A DNA stretch of 64,000 nt from Pseudomonas allokribbensis (GTDB lineage: Bacteria > Pseudomonadota > Gammaproteobacteria > Pseudomonadales > Pseudomonadaceae), in the NCBI RefSeq assembly GCF_014863605.1, contig NZ_CP062252.1:5743501-5807500 (forward strand). Direction: 5' to 3'. Numbering within the stretch: position 1 is the stretch's first letter; each line of letters starts with the position of its first letter. The position numbers were made by a program, and so were the translations under genes. The notes under the pieces are model-generated. The model saw only the letters and a list, made by a program, of their open reading frames with translations, had not been told where the DNA came from and ran no database searches. This document shows, one piece after another, positions 55,088 to 64,000 of this stretch.

Positions 55088-55879
55088 TTAATAGTTGAAA
55101 GTCTTGACCAGCAGCAGATCACCGATGGCCCGCAGGGGCACGATGAACGTTTCGCGTTTTTCGTCGACGGTGTTTTCGTTGAGCACCAGCGTGATCTGCG
55201 AGGTGATGACCTCGTTCTGGTTGCTGGTCTCCTCGAAGTTATAGCCGCCGTCGCCAAAGTTGCCCCAATAGTTGACGTAAACCAGATAGGTGCCATGCAG
55301 CGGCGCAGTCATGGTGAACATTTCCGGGCCGGGGCCGTCGACACCGTCCGGGTCCAGACCGCCGCCGTTGGTCAACGCCGTGTGGGCGAAAAACGCATGC
55401 TGGCCGTCAGGCGTAATGATGTGCAGATCGAGTTCGGCCTTGGGATCATCCCAGCCGAGCACCACGCGAATCCGCGCCGGTGTGCGCAGGTTGTTCGCTT
55501 CGTAGAACTGCACGCGCTTGAGCGACTGGCCTTCGGCGCTGCGCACTTCGACGCTGTTGGAGCCTGCGCCAAATGCATAAGGCCGGGCGAAACGCCCATC
55601 GTCGTCGGTGTACAGATTCAGCGGATTGCCGTTGACCGCCAGGGTGTGCGGCCCGCGCTGGTTGCCGATGGCCTTGAGCTGGCCCTGGATCATCGTGCGA
55701 TTGCGCTGGATGCCGCGATCGATCGGCGGCGTGGGATAGGCGACTTGCGGGTTTTCACTGCGGTCGAGCAAACCGTTATAGCGCCAGCCGCCCACCGGTT
55801 CCGACAGATCAGCGCTCGGCGCCGCCCATAAAGCGGGGGCGCAGGCCAACCCGACCAGCAGCAAAAGAAATGAACGCAT
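55088..55879 (-). CDS. YfaP-like periplasmic protein (DUF2135), proximal copy
   Basis: 263 residues with a signal peptide (ends near LWA-A). The DUF2135 core LGWDDPKAELDLHIITPDG and GPEMFTMTAPLHGTYLVYVNYWG parallels the copy at 45706, and both begin the mature region with a conserved P.GGWR pattern. GGAGG precedes the ATG at 55879, the best binding site in the operon. It is the first gene of the six-gene unit and 15 bases ahead of yfaA. Role unknown. Confidence 0.86.
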   Translation of the reverse strand: MRSFLLLLVGLACAPALWAAPSADLSEPVGGWRYNGLLDRSENPQVAYPTPPIDRGIQRNRTMIQGQLKAIGNQRGPHTLAVNGNPLNLYTDDDGRFARPYAFGAGSNSVEVRSAEGQSLKRVQFYEANNLRTPARIRVVLGWDDPKAELDLHIITPDGQHAFFAHTALTNGGGLDPDGVDGPGPEMFTMTAPLHGTYLVYVNYWGNFGDGGYNFEETSNQNEVITSQITLVLNENTVDEKRETFIVPLRAIGDLLLVKTFNY

Positions 55880-56072
55880 GTGATGCCTCCTGCCATGCCT
55901 GAACGAAACCTTGCACCCGATCCTCGGTACTTCACAGCGGTGAAAACTGCGTTTCGTCTGAAAGACCCGTGACTGTCGGGTCGTAGAAGGCGCGAAGGTT
56001 AGCGATTCGGCAGTTTTTTAACAATCGGATACATCTTGAAATGCGGTGGGAATCACGCACCTGGGTGGACGA

Positions 56073-56135
56073 TGAGCCGAATAGGCGTCATATTCGGCTC
56101 ACAAAATGAGCCGAATAGCATTTCTATTCGGCTCA
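56073..56135. promoter_or_regulatory. Tandem perfect palindromes upstream of fic (operator array)
   Basis: TGAGCCGAATA-N7-TATTCGGCTCA occurs twice, at 56073-56101 and 56107-56135, with perfect 11-base arms, different spacers (GGCGTCA, GCATTTC) and centres 34 bases apart. The middle arms also form a third palindrome with a five-base spacer. It ends 21 bases before the Fic start codon. The Fic protein has a C-terminal helix-turn-helix, so self-repression is the natural reading. Confidence 0.75.
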
Positions 56136-56156
56136 CGCACTCAGGAACAGCATTTC

Positions 56157-57302
56157 ATGGCAACTCACTGGATCTGGCAGCAACCCGATTGGCCCGACTT
56201 CAATTGGCAGGCAGAGCGTCTCACTGCGCTGTTGCGCGAATGCGTTCAGGCGCAGGGACAATTGATGGGCATGGCGGGATCAGTGGGCAATTCACTGAGC
56301 GCTCAGATTGAGCTGGACGCGTTGCTGCAGAACATCGTGACCTCCTCGGCGATCGAGGGGGAGCAGTTGAATGTTGAGTCCGTGCGTTCTTCATTGGCAC
56401 GACGTCTGGGGCTGGAATCACCGGATGCAGACAACGTCAGCAAGCGCAGCGAGGGGCTGGCGCAACTGATGCTCGATGCCACTCAACGTTTTGCCGAACC
56501 GCTGACGCTGGAACGATTGCTGGAATGGCATTCATGGCTGTTTCCAGAACAGGAGAGTGGTTTCCTTTCGCGAGCAATCAATGTCGGCGCATTACGCGGC
56601 GATGAGCCGATGCAGGTGGTTTCCGGACGAATCGACCGTCCGACCGTGCACTTCGAGGCGCCACCGCGACAAGGCCTTGAGCGACAACTCGACAGTTTTC
56701 TCAAGTGGTTCGACGCCAGTCAGCATCAGGCAGGCCTCGATCCTTTACTGCGAGCCGGTATCGCACATTTCTGGTTCGTCACCTTGCACCCGTTCGATGA
56801 CGGCAACGGACGCCTGACTCGCACCCTCACCGATCTGGCACTGGCGCAGGGCGAAGCGCAGGCGATTCGTTTTTACGCGATGTCCGCCAGCATTCTCGAT
56901 GACCGCTCGGGCTACTACCGAATTCTGGAATCCAGTCAGAAAGCCACGCTGGACATCACCGACTGGCTCGCATGGTTCCTGCAAACCCTGTTGCGCAGCC
57001 TGCAGCAGGCCATCGCACGGATTGAAAGTGTGTTGGGCAAGTCGCGCTTCTGGCAGGCACACCGCGAGTCCGGGCTGTCGGTGGAGCAGATTAAAGTGCT
57101 CAACCGCTTGCTCGACGGTGGTGAACGCGGTTTCGAACACGGTATCAGTGCGGCGCAATACCAGAGTGTGGCCAAGGTCTCCAAAGCCACGGCGACCCGA
57201 CATCTGGCGGAGCTGCTGGAAAAAGACTGCCTGCAACGTCTTCCGGGCGGCGGGCGGAGCACTCGTTATCAGATCCGTTATCCGGTCGAATCGACTGACT
57301 GA
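56157..57302 (+). CDS. Fic-family protein (DUF4172 N-terminus, C-terminal winged helix)
   Basis: 381 residues. Probably an AMP-transferase. It begins with a DUF4172-type region (HWIWQQPDWPDFNW). The Fic motif HPFDDGNGR at 211-219 is intact, with the catalytic His. An inhibitory motif of the (S/T)xxxE(G/N) form, SSAIEG (Ser63, Glu67), lies N-terminal, making it a class II self-inhibited Fic. The last ~70 residues form a winged helix-turn-helix (SKATATRHLAELLEKDCLQR...GGRSTRY). The ATG at 56157 has AGGA upstream; an in-frame ATG at 56106 lies within the palindromes and is rejected. It stands alone, with no antitoxin gene needed. Confidence 0.9.
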   Translation: MATHWIWQQPDWPDFNWQAERLTALLRECVQAQGQLMGMAGSVGNSLSAQIELDALLQNIVTSSAIEGEQLNVESVRSSLARRLGLESPDADNVSKRSEGLAQLMLDATQRFAEPLTLERLLEWHSWLFPEQESGFLSRAINVGALRGDEPMQVVSGRIDRPTVHFEAPPRQGLERQLDSFLKWFDASQHQAGLDPLLRAGIAHFWFVTLHPFDDGNGRLTRTLTDLALAQGEAQAIRFYAMSASILDDRSGYYRILESSQKATLDITDWLAWFLQTLLRSLQQAIARIESVLGKSRFWQAHRESGLSVEQIKVLNRLLDGGERGFEHGISAAQYQSVAKVSKATATRHLAELLEKDCLQRLPGGGRSTRYQIRYPVESTD

Positions 57303-57327
57303 CACCATTCTCCGTCGGCCCGCTCAT

Positions 57328-57356
57328 TTGCCCATAAACCCCCTATCTGCTAGTGT
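57328..57356 (+). promoter_or_regulatory. Candidate promoter of xseB-ispA-dxs
   Basis: TTGCCC and TAGTGT with 17-base spacing, ending 34 bases before the xseB ATG. Both boxes are moderate matches. Confidence 0.4.
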
Positions 57357-57390
57357 CGCGCCGGTTTAACGTCAACCGGAATTAGCCGCC

Positions 57391-57633
57391 ATGGCCCGCA
57401 AAAAAGCTGCACTGGATTTCGAACAGTCCCTCGCCGACCTGCAAACGCTGGTCGAGCGTCTGGAGAACGGTGAATTGTCGCTGGAAGACTCGCTGACCGC
57501 TTTCGAGCAGGGCATCGGCCTGACCCGTGACTGCCAGGCAGCGCTGGCCCAGGCCGAGCAGAAGGTCCAGGTGTTGCTGGAGCGCGATGGAGAGCTGGCC
57601 GAGGAACCCTTCGACGCGGATCAGCCAGAATGA
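57391..57633 (+). CDS. xseB: Exodeoxyribonuclease VII small subunit
   Basis: 80 residues, all-helical, with the family core [27 protein letters not shown]. Binds XseA to form a nuclease that degrades single-stranded DNA. xseA is not in the window, as is usual. It overlaps ispA by four bases. Confidence 0.95.
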   Translation: MARKKAALDFEQSLADLQTLVERLENGELSLEDSLTAFEQGIGLTRDCQAALAQAEQKVQVLLERDGELAEEPFDADQPE

Positions 57634-58517
57634 TCGCGGCGTATTCGGCGACCAGCCAGGCGCGGGTCAATGCGGCACTGGAAACCTTGTTCAACGCACC
57701 GCTGCCAGAGCTGGCGCGGCTTTACGAAGCGATGCGCTACAGCGTGATGAACGGCGGCAAACGCGTGCGTCCATTGCTGGCCTACGCTGCGTGCGAAGCC
57801 CTCGGCGGCAAGGCCGAGCAGGCCAACGGCGCGGCGAGTGCAGTGGAGTTGATCCACGCCTATTCGCTGGTACACGACGATTTGCCGGCGATGGACGACG
57901 ACGATCTGCGTCGCGGCCAGCCAACCACCCACAAAAAATTCGATGAAGCCTGCGCGATCCTTGCCGGCGACGGTTTGCAGAGCCTGGCGTTCAGCGCCCT
58001 GCTCGACCCGCGCCTGAGCGACCTGAGCGCGGATATCCGTCTGCAACAGGTCACGGCGCTGGCGAACGCGGCAGGCCCGGCCGGCATGGTCGGCGGTCAG
58101 GCCATCGACCTCGGTTCGGTCGGTCTGAAGCTCGATCAGAAAGCCCTTGAACAAATGCACCGGCACAAGACCGGCGCGCTGATCGAAGTCAGCGTCAAAC
58201 TCGGCGCCCTGGCCAGCGGCCGCGCCGAGAAGGATGAACTCAAGGCCCTGCAAAGTTATGCACAGGCCATCGGCCTGGCGTTCCAGGTGCAGGACGACAT
58301 CCTCGACGTCGAAAGCGATACCGAAACCCTCGGCAAACGCCAGGGCGCCGACATTGCCCGCGACAAGCCGACCTACCCGGCCCTGTTGGGTCTGGACGCA
58401 GCCAAGGCCTATGCCCTGGAACTGCGCGATCAGGCATTGCACGCGCTGCGACCGTTTGACGCGGCTGCCGAGCCATTGCGCGATCTGGCCCGGTATATCG
58501 TCGACCGGCGCAACTAA
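57630..58517 (+). CDS. ispA: Farnesyl diphosphate synthase
   Basis: Makes C15 farnesyl diphosphate from IPP and DMAPP for undecaprenyl phosphate, quinones and other terpenoids. 295 residues with both aspartate-rich motifs: [14 protein letters not shown] (first) and [10 protein letters not shown] (second), plus GGKRVRP near the N-terminus. The ATG overlaps the xseB stop (ATGA). dxs, which feeds the same pathway, is next. Confidence 0.96.
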   Translation: MIAAYSATSQARVNAALETLFNAPLPELARLYEAMRYSVMNGGKRVRPLLAYAACEALGGKAEQANGAASAVELIHAYSLVHDDLPAMDDDDLRRGQPTTHKKFDEACAILAGDGLQSLAFSALLDPRLSDLSADIRLQQVTALANAAGPAGMVGGQAIDLGSVGLKLDQKALEQMHRHKTGALIEVSVKLGALASGRAEKDELKALQSYAQAIGLAFQVQDDILDVESDTETLGKRQGADIARDKPTYPALLGLDAAKAYALELRDQALHALRPFDAAAEPLRDLARYIVDRRN

Positions 58518-58608
58518 AGGCTAATCAGCCAAAAAAGACCAACGCGTGGGCAGGGGACGATGCATCAGGTAAACTGCCGCATCTTTTATACCTATAACGA
58601 TTCGCCTG

Positions 58609-60507
58609 ATGCCCACGACGTTCCATGAGATTCCCCGCAAGCGCCCGACCACGCCCCTGCTCGACCGCGCGAACACGCCGGACGGCCTGCGCCGGTTAGG
58701 CGAAGCCGAGCTGGAAACCCTGGCTGATGAGTTGCGCCTGGAATTGCTCTACACGGTCGGCCAGACCGGTGGGCATTTCGGTGCCGGCCTGGGCGTCATC
58801 GAGCTGACCATCGCGTTGCATTACGTCTTCGACACCCCGGACGACCGGCTGGTGTGGGACGTCGGTCATCAGGCCTATCCGCACAAGATCCTCACCGGTC
58901 GCCGCGAGCGCATGGAAACCCTGCGCCAGAAGGACGGCATCGCTGCCTTCCCGCGTCGCTCCGAGAGCGAGTACGACACCTTTGGCGTCGGCCACTCCAG
59001 CACCTCGATCAGTGCCGCGCTGGGCATGGCCATCGCCGCTCGCCTGCAGAACAGTGATCGCAAGGCGATTGCCGTGATCGGTGACGGCGCATTGACCGCC
59101 GGCATGGCCTTCGAGGCGCTGAACCACGCGCCGGAAGTGAACGCCAACATGCTGGTGATCCTCAACGACAACGACATGTCGATCTCGCGCAACGTCGGCG
59201 GTCTGTCGAATTATCTGGCGAAGATCCTTTCCAGCCGCACTTACGCGAGCATGCGTGAAGGCAGCAAGAAAGTCCTGTCGCGCCTGCCCGGCGCCTGGGA
59301 AATCGCCCGTCGCACCGAAGAATACGCAAAAGGCATGCTGGTTCCCGGCACCCTCTTCGAAGAACTGGGCTGGAACTACATCGGCCCGATCGATGGCCAC
59401 GACCTGCCGACCCTGATCGCCACCCTGCGCAACATGCGCGATCTGAAGGGCCCGCAGTTCCTGCACATCGTCACCAAGAAAGGCAAAGGCTTCGCCCCGG
59501 CGGAAGTCGACCCGATCGGTTACCACGCCATCACCAAACTCGAACCGCTGGGCGCCCCGGCTGCCGCGCCGAAGAAGGCCGGCGGGCCGAAGTATTCCGG
59601 TGTGTTCGGTGAATGGCTGTGCGACATGGCCGCTGCCGACCCGCGTCTGGTGGGCATCACCCCGGCGATGAAGGAAGGTTCGGATCTGGTGGCGTTCAGC
59701 GAACGCTTCCCGCTGCGCTACTTCGACGTGGCGATTGCCGAGCAACACGCCGTGACCCTCGCGGCCGGCATGGCCTGCGAAGGCGCCAAACCGGTGGTGG
59801 CGATCTACTCGACGTTCCTGCAACGCGGCTACGACCAGTTGGTGCATGACGTTGCGGTGCAGAACCTCGACGTGCTGTTCGCCATCGACCGCGCCGGTCT
59901 GGTGGGCGAAGACGGCCCGACCCACGCCGGCAGCTTCGATCTGTCGTTCCTGCGCTGCATCCCGGGCATGGTCATCATGACCCCGAGCGATGAAAACGAA
60001 CTGCGCAAGATGCTCACCACCGGTCACCTGTACAACGGCCCGGCGGCGGTGCGTTACCCGCGCGGCACCGGCCCGAACGCGACCATCGAGAAAGACCTCG
60101 AACCGATCGAGATCGGCAAGGGTGTGGTTCGTCGTCAGGGCAGCAAGGTCGCCCTGCTGGTGTTCGGCGTGCAACTGGCCGAAGCGCTGAACGTCGCCGA
60201 AACGCTGGATGCCACCGTGGTCGACATGCGTTTCGTCAAACCGATGGACGAAGCGTTGGTGCGTGAAATCGCCGCCAGCCACGACCTGCTGGTGACCATC
60301 GAAGAGAACGCGATCATGGGCGGTGCCGGTGGCGCGGTCAGCGAATTCCTCGCCCGTGAAAACATTCTCAAGTCGGTGCTGCACCTGGGCTTGCCGGACG
60401 TTTACGTCGAGCACGCCAAACCGGCGCAGATGCTGGCCGAGTGCGGGCTGGACGAGGCAGGGATCGAAGCGGCGGTGCGCGAGCGCCTGGAGCTGCTTAA
60501 CAAGTAA
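58609..60507 (+). CDS. dxs: 1-deoxy-D-xylulose-5-phosphate synthase
   Basis: First enzyme of the MEP isoprenoid pathway, a thiamine-diphosphate transketolase-like enzyme that joins pyruvate and glyceraldehyde-3-phosphate. 632 residues; [18 protein letters not shown] and the TPP-binding [16 protein letters not shown] are present, as is the C-terminal transketolase part ([13 protein letters not shown]). It follows ispA by 91 bases, the conserved xseB-ispA-dxs order. A REPIN lies directly downstream. Confidence 0.96.
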   Translation: MPTTFHEIPRKRPTTPLLDRANTPDGLRRLGEAELETLADELRLELLYTVGQTGGHFGAGLGVIELTIALHYVFDTPDDRLVWDVGHQAYPHKILTGRRERMETLRQKDGIAAFPRRSESEYDTFGVGHSSTSISAALGMAIAARLQNSDRKAIAVIGDGALTAGMAFEALNHAPEVNANMLVILNDNDMSISRNVGGLSNYLAKILSSRTYASMREGSKKVLSRLPGAWEIARRTEEYAKGMLVPGTLFEELGWNYIGPIDGHDLPTLIATLRNMRDLKGPQFLHIVTKKGKGFAPAEVDPIGYHAITKLEPLGAPAAAPKKAGGPKYSGVFGEWLCDMAAADPRLVGITPAMKEGSDLVAFSERFPLRYFDVAIAEQHAVTLAAGMACEGAKPVVAIYSTFLQRGYDQLVHDVAVQNLDVLFAIDRAGLVGEDGPTHAGSFDLSFLRCIPGMVIMTPSDENELRKMLTTGHLYNGPAAVRYPRGTGPNATIEKDLEPIEIGKGVVRRQGSKVALLVFGVQLAEALNVAETLDATVVDMRFVKPMDEALVREIAASHDLLVTIEENAIMGGAGGAVSEFLARENILKSVLHLGLPDVYVEHAKPAQMLAECGLDEAGIEAAVRERLELLNK

Positions 60508-60519
60508 AACGCAATGCCC

Positions 60520-60611
60520 ATGTGGGAGCGAGCCTGCTCGCGATAGCGCACTGTCAGTCACTTCAATGTCGACTGACACACCGCAATCGCGAGCAGGCTC
60601 GCTCCCACATT
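60520..60611. repeat. REPIN (paired inverted REP elements)
   Basis: ATGTGGGAGCGAGCCTGCTC and onward (60520-60545) is mirrored by its inverse at 60585-60610. The inner part also pairs (GTCAGTC with GACTGAC), so the whole 92 bases can fold into one long hairpin. This is the abundant fluorescens-group REP doublet, mobilised in trans by RAYT transposases. It may also end dxs transcription. Confidence 0.88.
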
Positions 60612-60646
60612 GATTTGCGCACACCGGAAATACCGACGGAATACCG

Positions 60647-62530
60647 ATGAACCTCTCGCGTCTCGCCCTGCCCCTTCTCCTGCTGCCAACCGCCAACGCC
60701 CTCGCCGATACCTTCGAACGCGATCAGGCCCTGAAGCTGCCGGACATGCTGATCAGCGCCAACCGCCAGGTGGAAGCACGCAACGACAGCAGCGCCGCCA
60801 ACACCGTGTTCACCCGCGAAGACATCGAACGTCTGCAACCGAGCAGCGTCACCGACCTGCTGCAACGGGTACCGGGCGTGCAAGTGGCGCAAACCGGCGG
60901 GCGCGGCAGTCTGCCGGGGATCTACATTCGTGGTACCCAGTCGGCGCAAAGCCTGGTGCTGGTCGATGGCCAGCGCATCGGCAACTCCACCTCCGGGGAC
61001 AGCAACCTGCAACACCTGAACATCGAACAGATCGAACGCGTCGAAGTGCTGCGCGGTTCGCGTTCGGTGATCTATGGCAGCGATGCAATTGGCGGGGTGA
61101 TTCAGATCTTCACCCGGCGCGGCGGCGAACAAGGCTTGCAGCCGCGGATGCATGTCGGATTCGGCAGCCATCAGACCTGGGAGCGCAGTGTCGGCCTGTC
61201 CGGCGGCGACGAGAAAACCCGCTTCAACCTCGGTGCCAGCCTCGATGAAACCGCCGGTCTCGACCGCACCCACGAGTCGTATCCCAGCGACAGCGACCAC
61301 GACGCCTACCGCAACAAATCCATCAGTCTGAGCCTCAGCCATGCGCTGACCGATGGTGTCGAAGTCGGCGCCAACCTGCTGGATAACCGTGGCAAAAGCG
61401 AGTTCGACAACCCGTTCGGACGCTTCGACCCAGTCACCTTCGACTCCGTCCAGCAGCAGCCCTACAGCGATTTCACCGTCAGCAGTTTCAGCAGCTACAT
61501 CGACGCACGGATCAACGAGCGCTGGAAATCGCGTCTGGAACTCGGCCACAGCGAAAACCGCGAGAAGACGTTCGACAAGCTCAGCGACGAACGCTCGGTG
61601 TTCAACACCTACCGCGACTCGGTGACCTGGCAGAACGACCTGACCCTGGATGCGCGCAACAGCCTGATCCTCGGTGGCGACTGGTATGAAGACCGAGTCA
61701 ACAGCAGCACCGCGTTCGACGAGGACAGCCGCTGGAACCGTGCGGCCTTCATTCAGCATCGCTTCCAGGCCGACAGTTTCTCCACCGAACTCGGCCTGCG
61801 CCGTGACGACAATCAGCAGTTCGGCGGCCAGAACAGCTGGAGCGGCACGCTGACATTGCCGGTCAACCCGGACAACGATCTGCTTCTCAGCTACAGCGAA
61901 GGCTTCCGTGCACCGACCTTCAACGACCTGTATTACCCGGACTTCAGCAACCCGGATCTGAAACCGGAAACCTCGAAAAGCTACGAGCTGCAATGGCGCA
62001 GCCAGTTGAGCGACAGCAGCCGCCTCGAAGCCTCGCTGTATCGGACAGACCTGGAAGACGCGATCATCTTCGGCAGCAACTCACGCCCGGAAAACGTCGC
62101 GTCGGCGCGGATCAACGGCTTTGAGGCAGCGCTGAAACAGGAACTGCTGGGCTGGCAGAGCAACCTCGGCGTCGCAATCATCGATCCCCGCGACCGCGAC
62201 ACCGGTCACACCCTGGCGCGCCGTGCACGCCGGACGCTGAGCTGGGATCTGGATCGACAATTCGATCGTCTCGGCCTCGGCGCCAGTTGGCAGGCCGTCA
62301 GCAGCAGCTATGACGACCTGAACAATCAACAACCATTGGGTGGTTATGCGCTACTCGGACTGCGCAGCAGTTGGGCGCTGAACCGTGAGATCAAGCTGGA
62401 TTTCAAGGTGGATAACCTGCTGGACAAGGGTTACAGCCGAGCGCTGTACAGCCATGACGGCAGTCAGTATGGCTATCGCGAGGAAGGTCGGGCGTTCATG
62501 TTCGGAGTGACCTGGACACCGCAGCTGTAG
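60647..62530 (+). CDS. btuB: TonB-dependent outer-membrane receptor, BtuB-like (vitamin B12)
   Basis: 627 residues. Signal peptide (ends near ALA-D), a TonB-box-like segment (LPDMLISANR), a plug domain (NTVFTREDIERLQ...VLRGSRSVIYGSDAIGGVI) and a 22-strand barrel ending in the aromatic FMFGVTWTPQL. Length and the RGTQSAQSLVLVDGQRIG segment fit BtuB. The convergent neighbour codes for a cobalamin-binding protein, which supports B12 as the ligand. No cobalamin riboswitch could fit in the 36 bases between the REPIN and the start codon. Confidence 0.88.
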   Translation: MNLSRLALPLLLLPTANALADTFERDQALKLPDMLISANRQVEARNDSSAANTVFTREDIERLQPSSVTDLLQRVPGVQVAQTGGRGSLPGIYIRGTQSAQSLVLVDGQRIGNSTSGDSNLQHLNIEQIERVEVLRGSRSVIYGSDAIGGVIQIFTRRGGEQGLQPRMHVGFGSHQTWERSVGLSGGDEKTRFNLGASLDETAGLDRTHESYPSDSDHDAYRNKSISLSLSHALTDGVEVGANLLDNRGKSEFDNPFGRFDPVTFDSVQQQPYSDFTVSSFSSYIDARINERWKSRLELGHSENREKTFDKLSDERSVFNTYRDSVTWQNDLTLDARNSLILGGDWYEDRVNSSTAFDEDSRWNRAAFIQHRFQADSFSTELGLRRDDNQQFGGQNSWSGTLTLPVNPDNDLLLSYSEGFRAPTFNDLYYPDFSNPDLKPETSKSYELQWRSQLSDSSRLEASLYRTDLEDAIIFGSNSRPENVASARINGFEAALKQELLGWQSNLGVAIIDPRDRDTGHTLARRARRTLSWDLDRQFDRLGLGASWQAVSSSYDDLNNQQPLGGYALLGLRSSWALNREIKLDFKVDNLLDKGYSRALYSHDGSQYGYREEGRAFMFGVTWTPQL

Positions 62531-62533
62531 CGG

Positions 62534-63334
62534 TCAACGGTCTGGCGCAATCAGCTGGCAGAGCTTGGCGGTCGCCTCGATCATCTGCCCGCTCGGACGC
62601 TCCAGACCTTTGTCCGTGACCAGCAGCAACTGCCTGTGCTTGACTGCTGCCACCTGCGGCCAGGCGTTCCATGCGTTCAGTTGTGACTGGTCGCCGGCCA
62701 GAATCACTTCGGGGTCACGCTGTAAAACGGCTTCGATGCTCACCTGCGGCGCCGGCAATGTCAGGTCGGCAAACGCATTGCGTGCACCGCACACTTCAAG
62801 CGCATCGCTGATGATCTGCCCGCCACCGACGGTGTACAGCGGCTTGTCCCAGACCTGGTAGAACACCCGCAACGGCGTTTCCCGCCGATAGCGTTGGCGC
62901 AGCTCGTCGAGCTTGCGCCGCAACCCAGTCGCCCGCTCAACCCCGCGCTCAGGGCGACCAAGCTGCGCAGCGATGGCTTCGATCTGCGTGATCAACTGTT
63001 CGAAACTGTGGGGTTCGGCAACGAAAGTCGGGATGTTCAGACGCTTGAGCTGATCGCGCTGGGCCGGGCCGACACTGCCGGGCCACAGCAGCAACAAGTC
63101 AGGCTTGAGGCTGAGCAGCCGTTCCATGTCGAGCTGACCATAACGACCCACCGAAGGCACATCCTTGATCGCAGACGGCCGGTCACCGGCATCCAGCACG
63201 CCGACCAACAGATCGGCCGAATCCAGCTCGACGACGATTTCAGACAAGGATGGCGCGAGGCTGACCACTCGCAGAGCGGCCAGGGTTTCACTGCTGACGG
63301 CCAGCAGCAGAACCGCCAGCCAGAGACGGCGCAT
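62534..63334 (-). CDS. btuF: Cobalamin-binding periplasmic protein, BtuF-like
   Basis: 266 residues with a signal peptide (ends near TLA-A). The fold is that of cluster-A-II solute-binding proteins for metal chelates (helical backbone): VVSLAPSLSEIVVELD, SVGRYGQLDMERLLSLKPDLLL and LRVFYQVWDKPLYTVGG match BtuF. It would pass B12 to an inner-membrane BtuCD, whose genes are not in the window. The ATG at 63334 overlaps the upstream gene's stop as TGATG. It is convergent with btuB, with only three bases between. Confidence 0.88.
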   Translation of the reverse strand: MRRLWLAVLLLAVSSETLAALRVVSLAPSLSEIVVELDSADLLVGVLDAGDRPSAIKDVPSVGRYGQLDMERLLSLKPDLLLLWPGSVGPAQRDQLKRLNIPTFVAEPHSFEQLITQIEAIAAQLGRPERGVERATGLRRKLDELRQRYRRETPLRVFYQVWDKPLYTVGGGQIISDALEVCGARNAFADLTLPAPQVSIEAVLQRDPEVILAGDQSQLNAWNAWPQVAAVKHRQLLLVTDKGLERPSGQMIEATAKLCQLIAPDR

Positions 63335-63753
63335 CAACCGAGTTGACGCGGGATACGGTAGAGGTAGAACAGCACCGCCGTGGACAGCGCCAGCAACATC
63401 AGCGGTACGGCCTCCAGGCCGACGAACACCGCCAGTGCACCGATCCACGCCGGCAACCCCGCCACCAGAAACGCTGTGCGACGACGCGCAGCGAGGGCTA
63501 TCCACGCAGCGGGTTCTTCAGGAGTATCGAGGGCTTTTTGTGTGGCGATCAGCGCATGTTTGTAACGGCCGAAAAACTTCAGGCTGACAAACATCGAGGC
63601 CACACCAGCGATAAACAAGGGCATCGCCAGCACTGGCAGGATGGCTTCGCTCTCGCCGAACACGCCGTTGAGTACAAACAGCGGCACCAGTGCCAGCGCC
63701 AGGTATTTCCACCAGGCGACTGACAGACGGCGCCGCACCTGACCGCGAGTCAC
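63334..63753 (-). CDS. Small membrane protein of unknown function
   Basis: 139 residues with four hydrophobic segments (~15-35, 38-56, 93-108, 112-130) and a basic N-terminus. I do not recognise the family. It starts at a GTG (63753) that overlaps the ribA stop, and its own stop overlaps the btuF start, so ribA, this gene and btuF are coupled. Confidence 0.75.
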   Translation of the reverse strand: MTRGQVRRRLSVAWWKYLALALVPLFVLNGVFGESEAILPVLAMPLFIAGVASMFVSLKFFGRYKHALIATQKALDTPEEPAAWIALAARRRTAFLVAGLPAWIGALAVFVGLEAVPLMLLALSTAVLFYLYRIPRQLG

Positions 63754-64000
63754 GCCCGGTCTACCTCGCCCTGATGTTCGTTGCCCATCATGTGGTCGAG
63801 TTTGCTGGCTTTGGTCGCCAGGTAGAGTTTGTTGTGCGGGTTGTGGCCTGTGTGCAGCGGCACGCGCTCGGCGACGACGATATTCATGTCGGTCAGGGCT
63901 TTGACCTTGCGCGGGTTGTTGGTCATCAGGCGCAGGGATTTCACGCCCAGATGCTCAAGCATCGGCAGACACATGGCGTAGTCACGCTGGTCGGCGGCAA
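63750..64000 (-). CDS. ribA: GTP cyclohydrolase II, C-terminal part (5' end outside window)
   Basis: The last 82 residues of a RibA-type enzyme, which opens the GTP ring as the first step of riboflavin synthesis. DQRDYAMCLPMLEHLGVKS, RLMTNNPRKVKAL and VPLHTGHNPHNKLYL are characteristic of the family's C-terminal end. The upstream part with the zinc site is outside the window. It overlaps the following membrane-protein gene. Confidence 0.88.
   Translation of the reverse strand, partial: AADQRDYAMCLPMLEHLGVKSLRLMTNNPRKVKALTDMNIVVAERVPLHTGHNPHNKLYLATKASKLDHMMGNEHQGEVDRA

Noticed and set aside
56106..56156. Upstream ATG for the Fic gene
   Set aside because: It lies inside the palindromic operator, has no binding site, and would encode the palindrome itself.
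60613..60646. Cobalamin riboswitch before btuB
   Set aside because: The space is too short and no B12-box-like sequence was seen.
58696..60696. A 666-codon open frame on the minus strand
   Set aside because: Antisense shadow of dxs running into the REPIN; no domain.
1..64000. tRNA, rRNA, CRISPR array, insertion sequence or integrase
   Set aside because: Intergenic gaps were scanned by eye; none shows a cloverleaf, regular repeat-spacer pattern, transposase or att-like duplication. A tRNA-scan and repeat search would settle this.

Overview
The window is a chromosomal segment of a Pseudomonas, most likely of the P. fluorescens group. The evidence is high-GC coding DNA, REP/REPIN repeats of the fluorescens type, an eat-eut ethanolamine locus run by a sigma-54 activator, and a gene order that as I recall it follows the lipA-to-dxs stretch of P. 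aeruginosa PAO1. No tRNA, rRNA, CRISPR array, insertion sequence or prophage structure was seen.

Layout. 1-13.6 kb is a cell-wall and housekeeping block: an MltB-type transglycosylase (cut by the window edge), an LD-carboxypeptidase, lipA-lipB-ybeD, a D-Ala-D-Ala carboxypeptidase, rlpA (frame broken at a run of ten A), mltB, rodA, mrdA, rlmH, rsfS, nadD and proA, nearly all on the minus strand. 13.7-15.8 kb holds a 3-methyladenine glycosylase and a DedA-PAP2 fusion.

15.8-22.0 kb is the main accessory island. Two small unknown genes diverge from a ~1150-residue protein with a TcdA/TcdB-like pore region and RTX-like calcium repeats. One residue-scale gap downstream lies a 559-residue protein whose C-terminal part carries what I read as a pertussis-toxin-S1-like ADP-ribosyltransferase signature. 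A larger paralogue (27.1-29.7 kb) shares both ends of that protein, but has Lys at the expected catalytic Arg and a duplicated ~98-residue module. Between them are a Lon-N-like gene, lrgAB, a MaoC hydratase, a lipoprotein with 11 MORN repeats fused to a caspase-like C13 protease, and a small NAD(P)-binding protein.

29.7-42.6 kb: a YceK lipoprotein, ubiX, mpl, then the ethanolamine locus (eatR divergent from exaC-eat-eutB-eutC, with two clear -24/-12 promoters), a GNAT enzyme, dedA, mtfA-like and ppa. 42.6-45.7 kb: an S24-type repressor with no phage around it, a possible structured small RNA, a lipoprotein and a membrane diguanylate cyclase.

45.7-55.9 kb is a translationally coupled yfaP-yfaA-yfaT-yfaS-yfaQ-yfaP operon around a thioester-less alpha-2-macroglobulin, with a second YfaP paralogue at its head. 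56-64 kb: a self-inhibited Fic protein behind two perfect tandem palindromes, xseB-ispA-dxs, a REPIN, a BtuB-type receptor convergent with a BtuF-like binding protein, a small membrane protein and the end of ribA (cut by the window edge).
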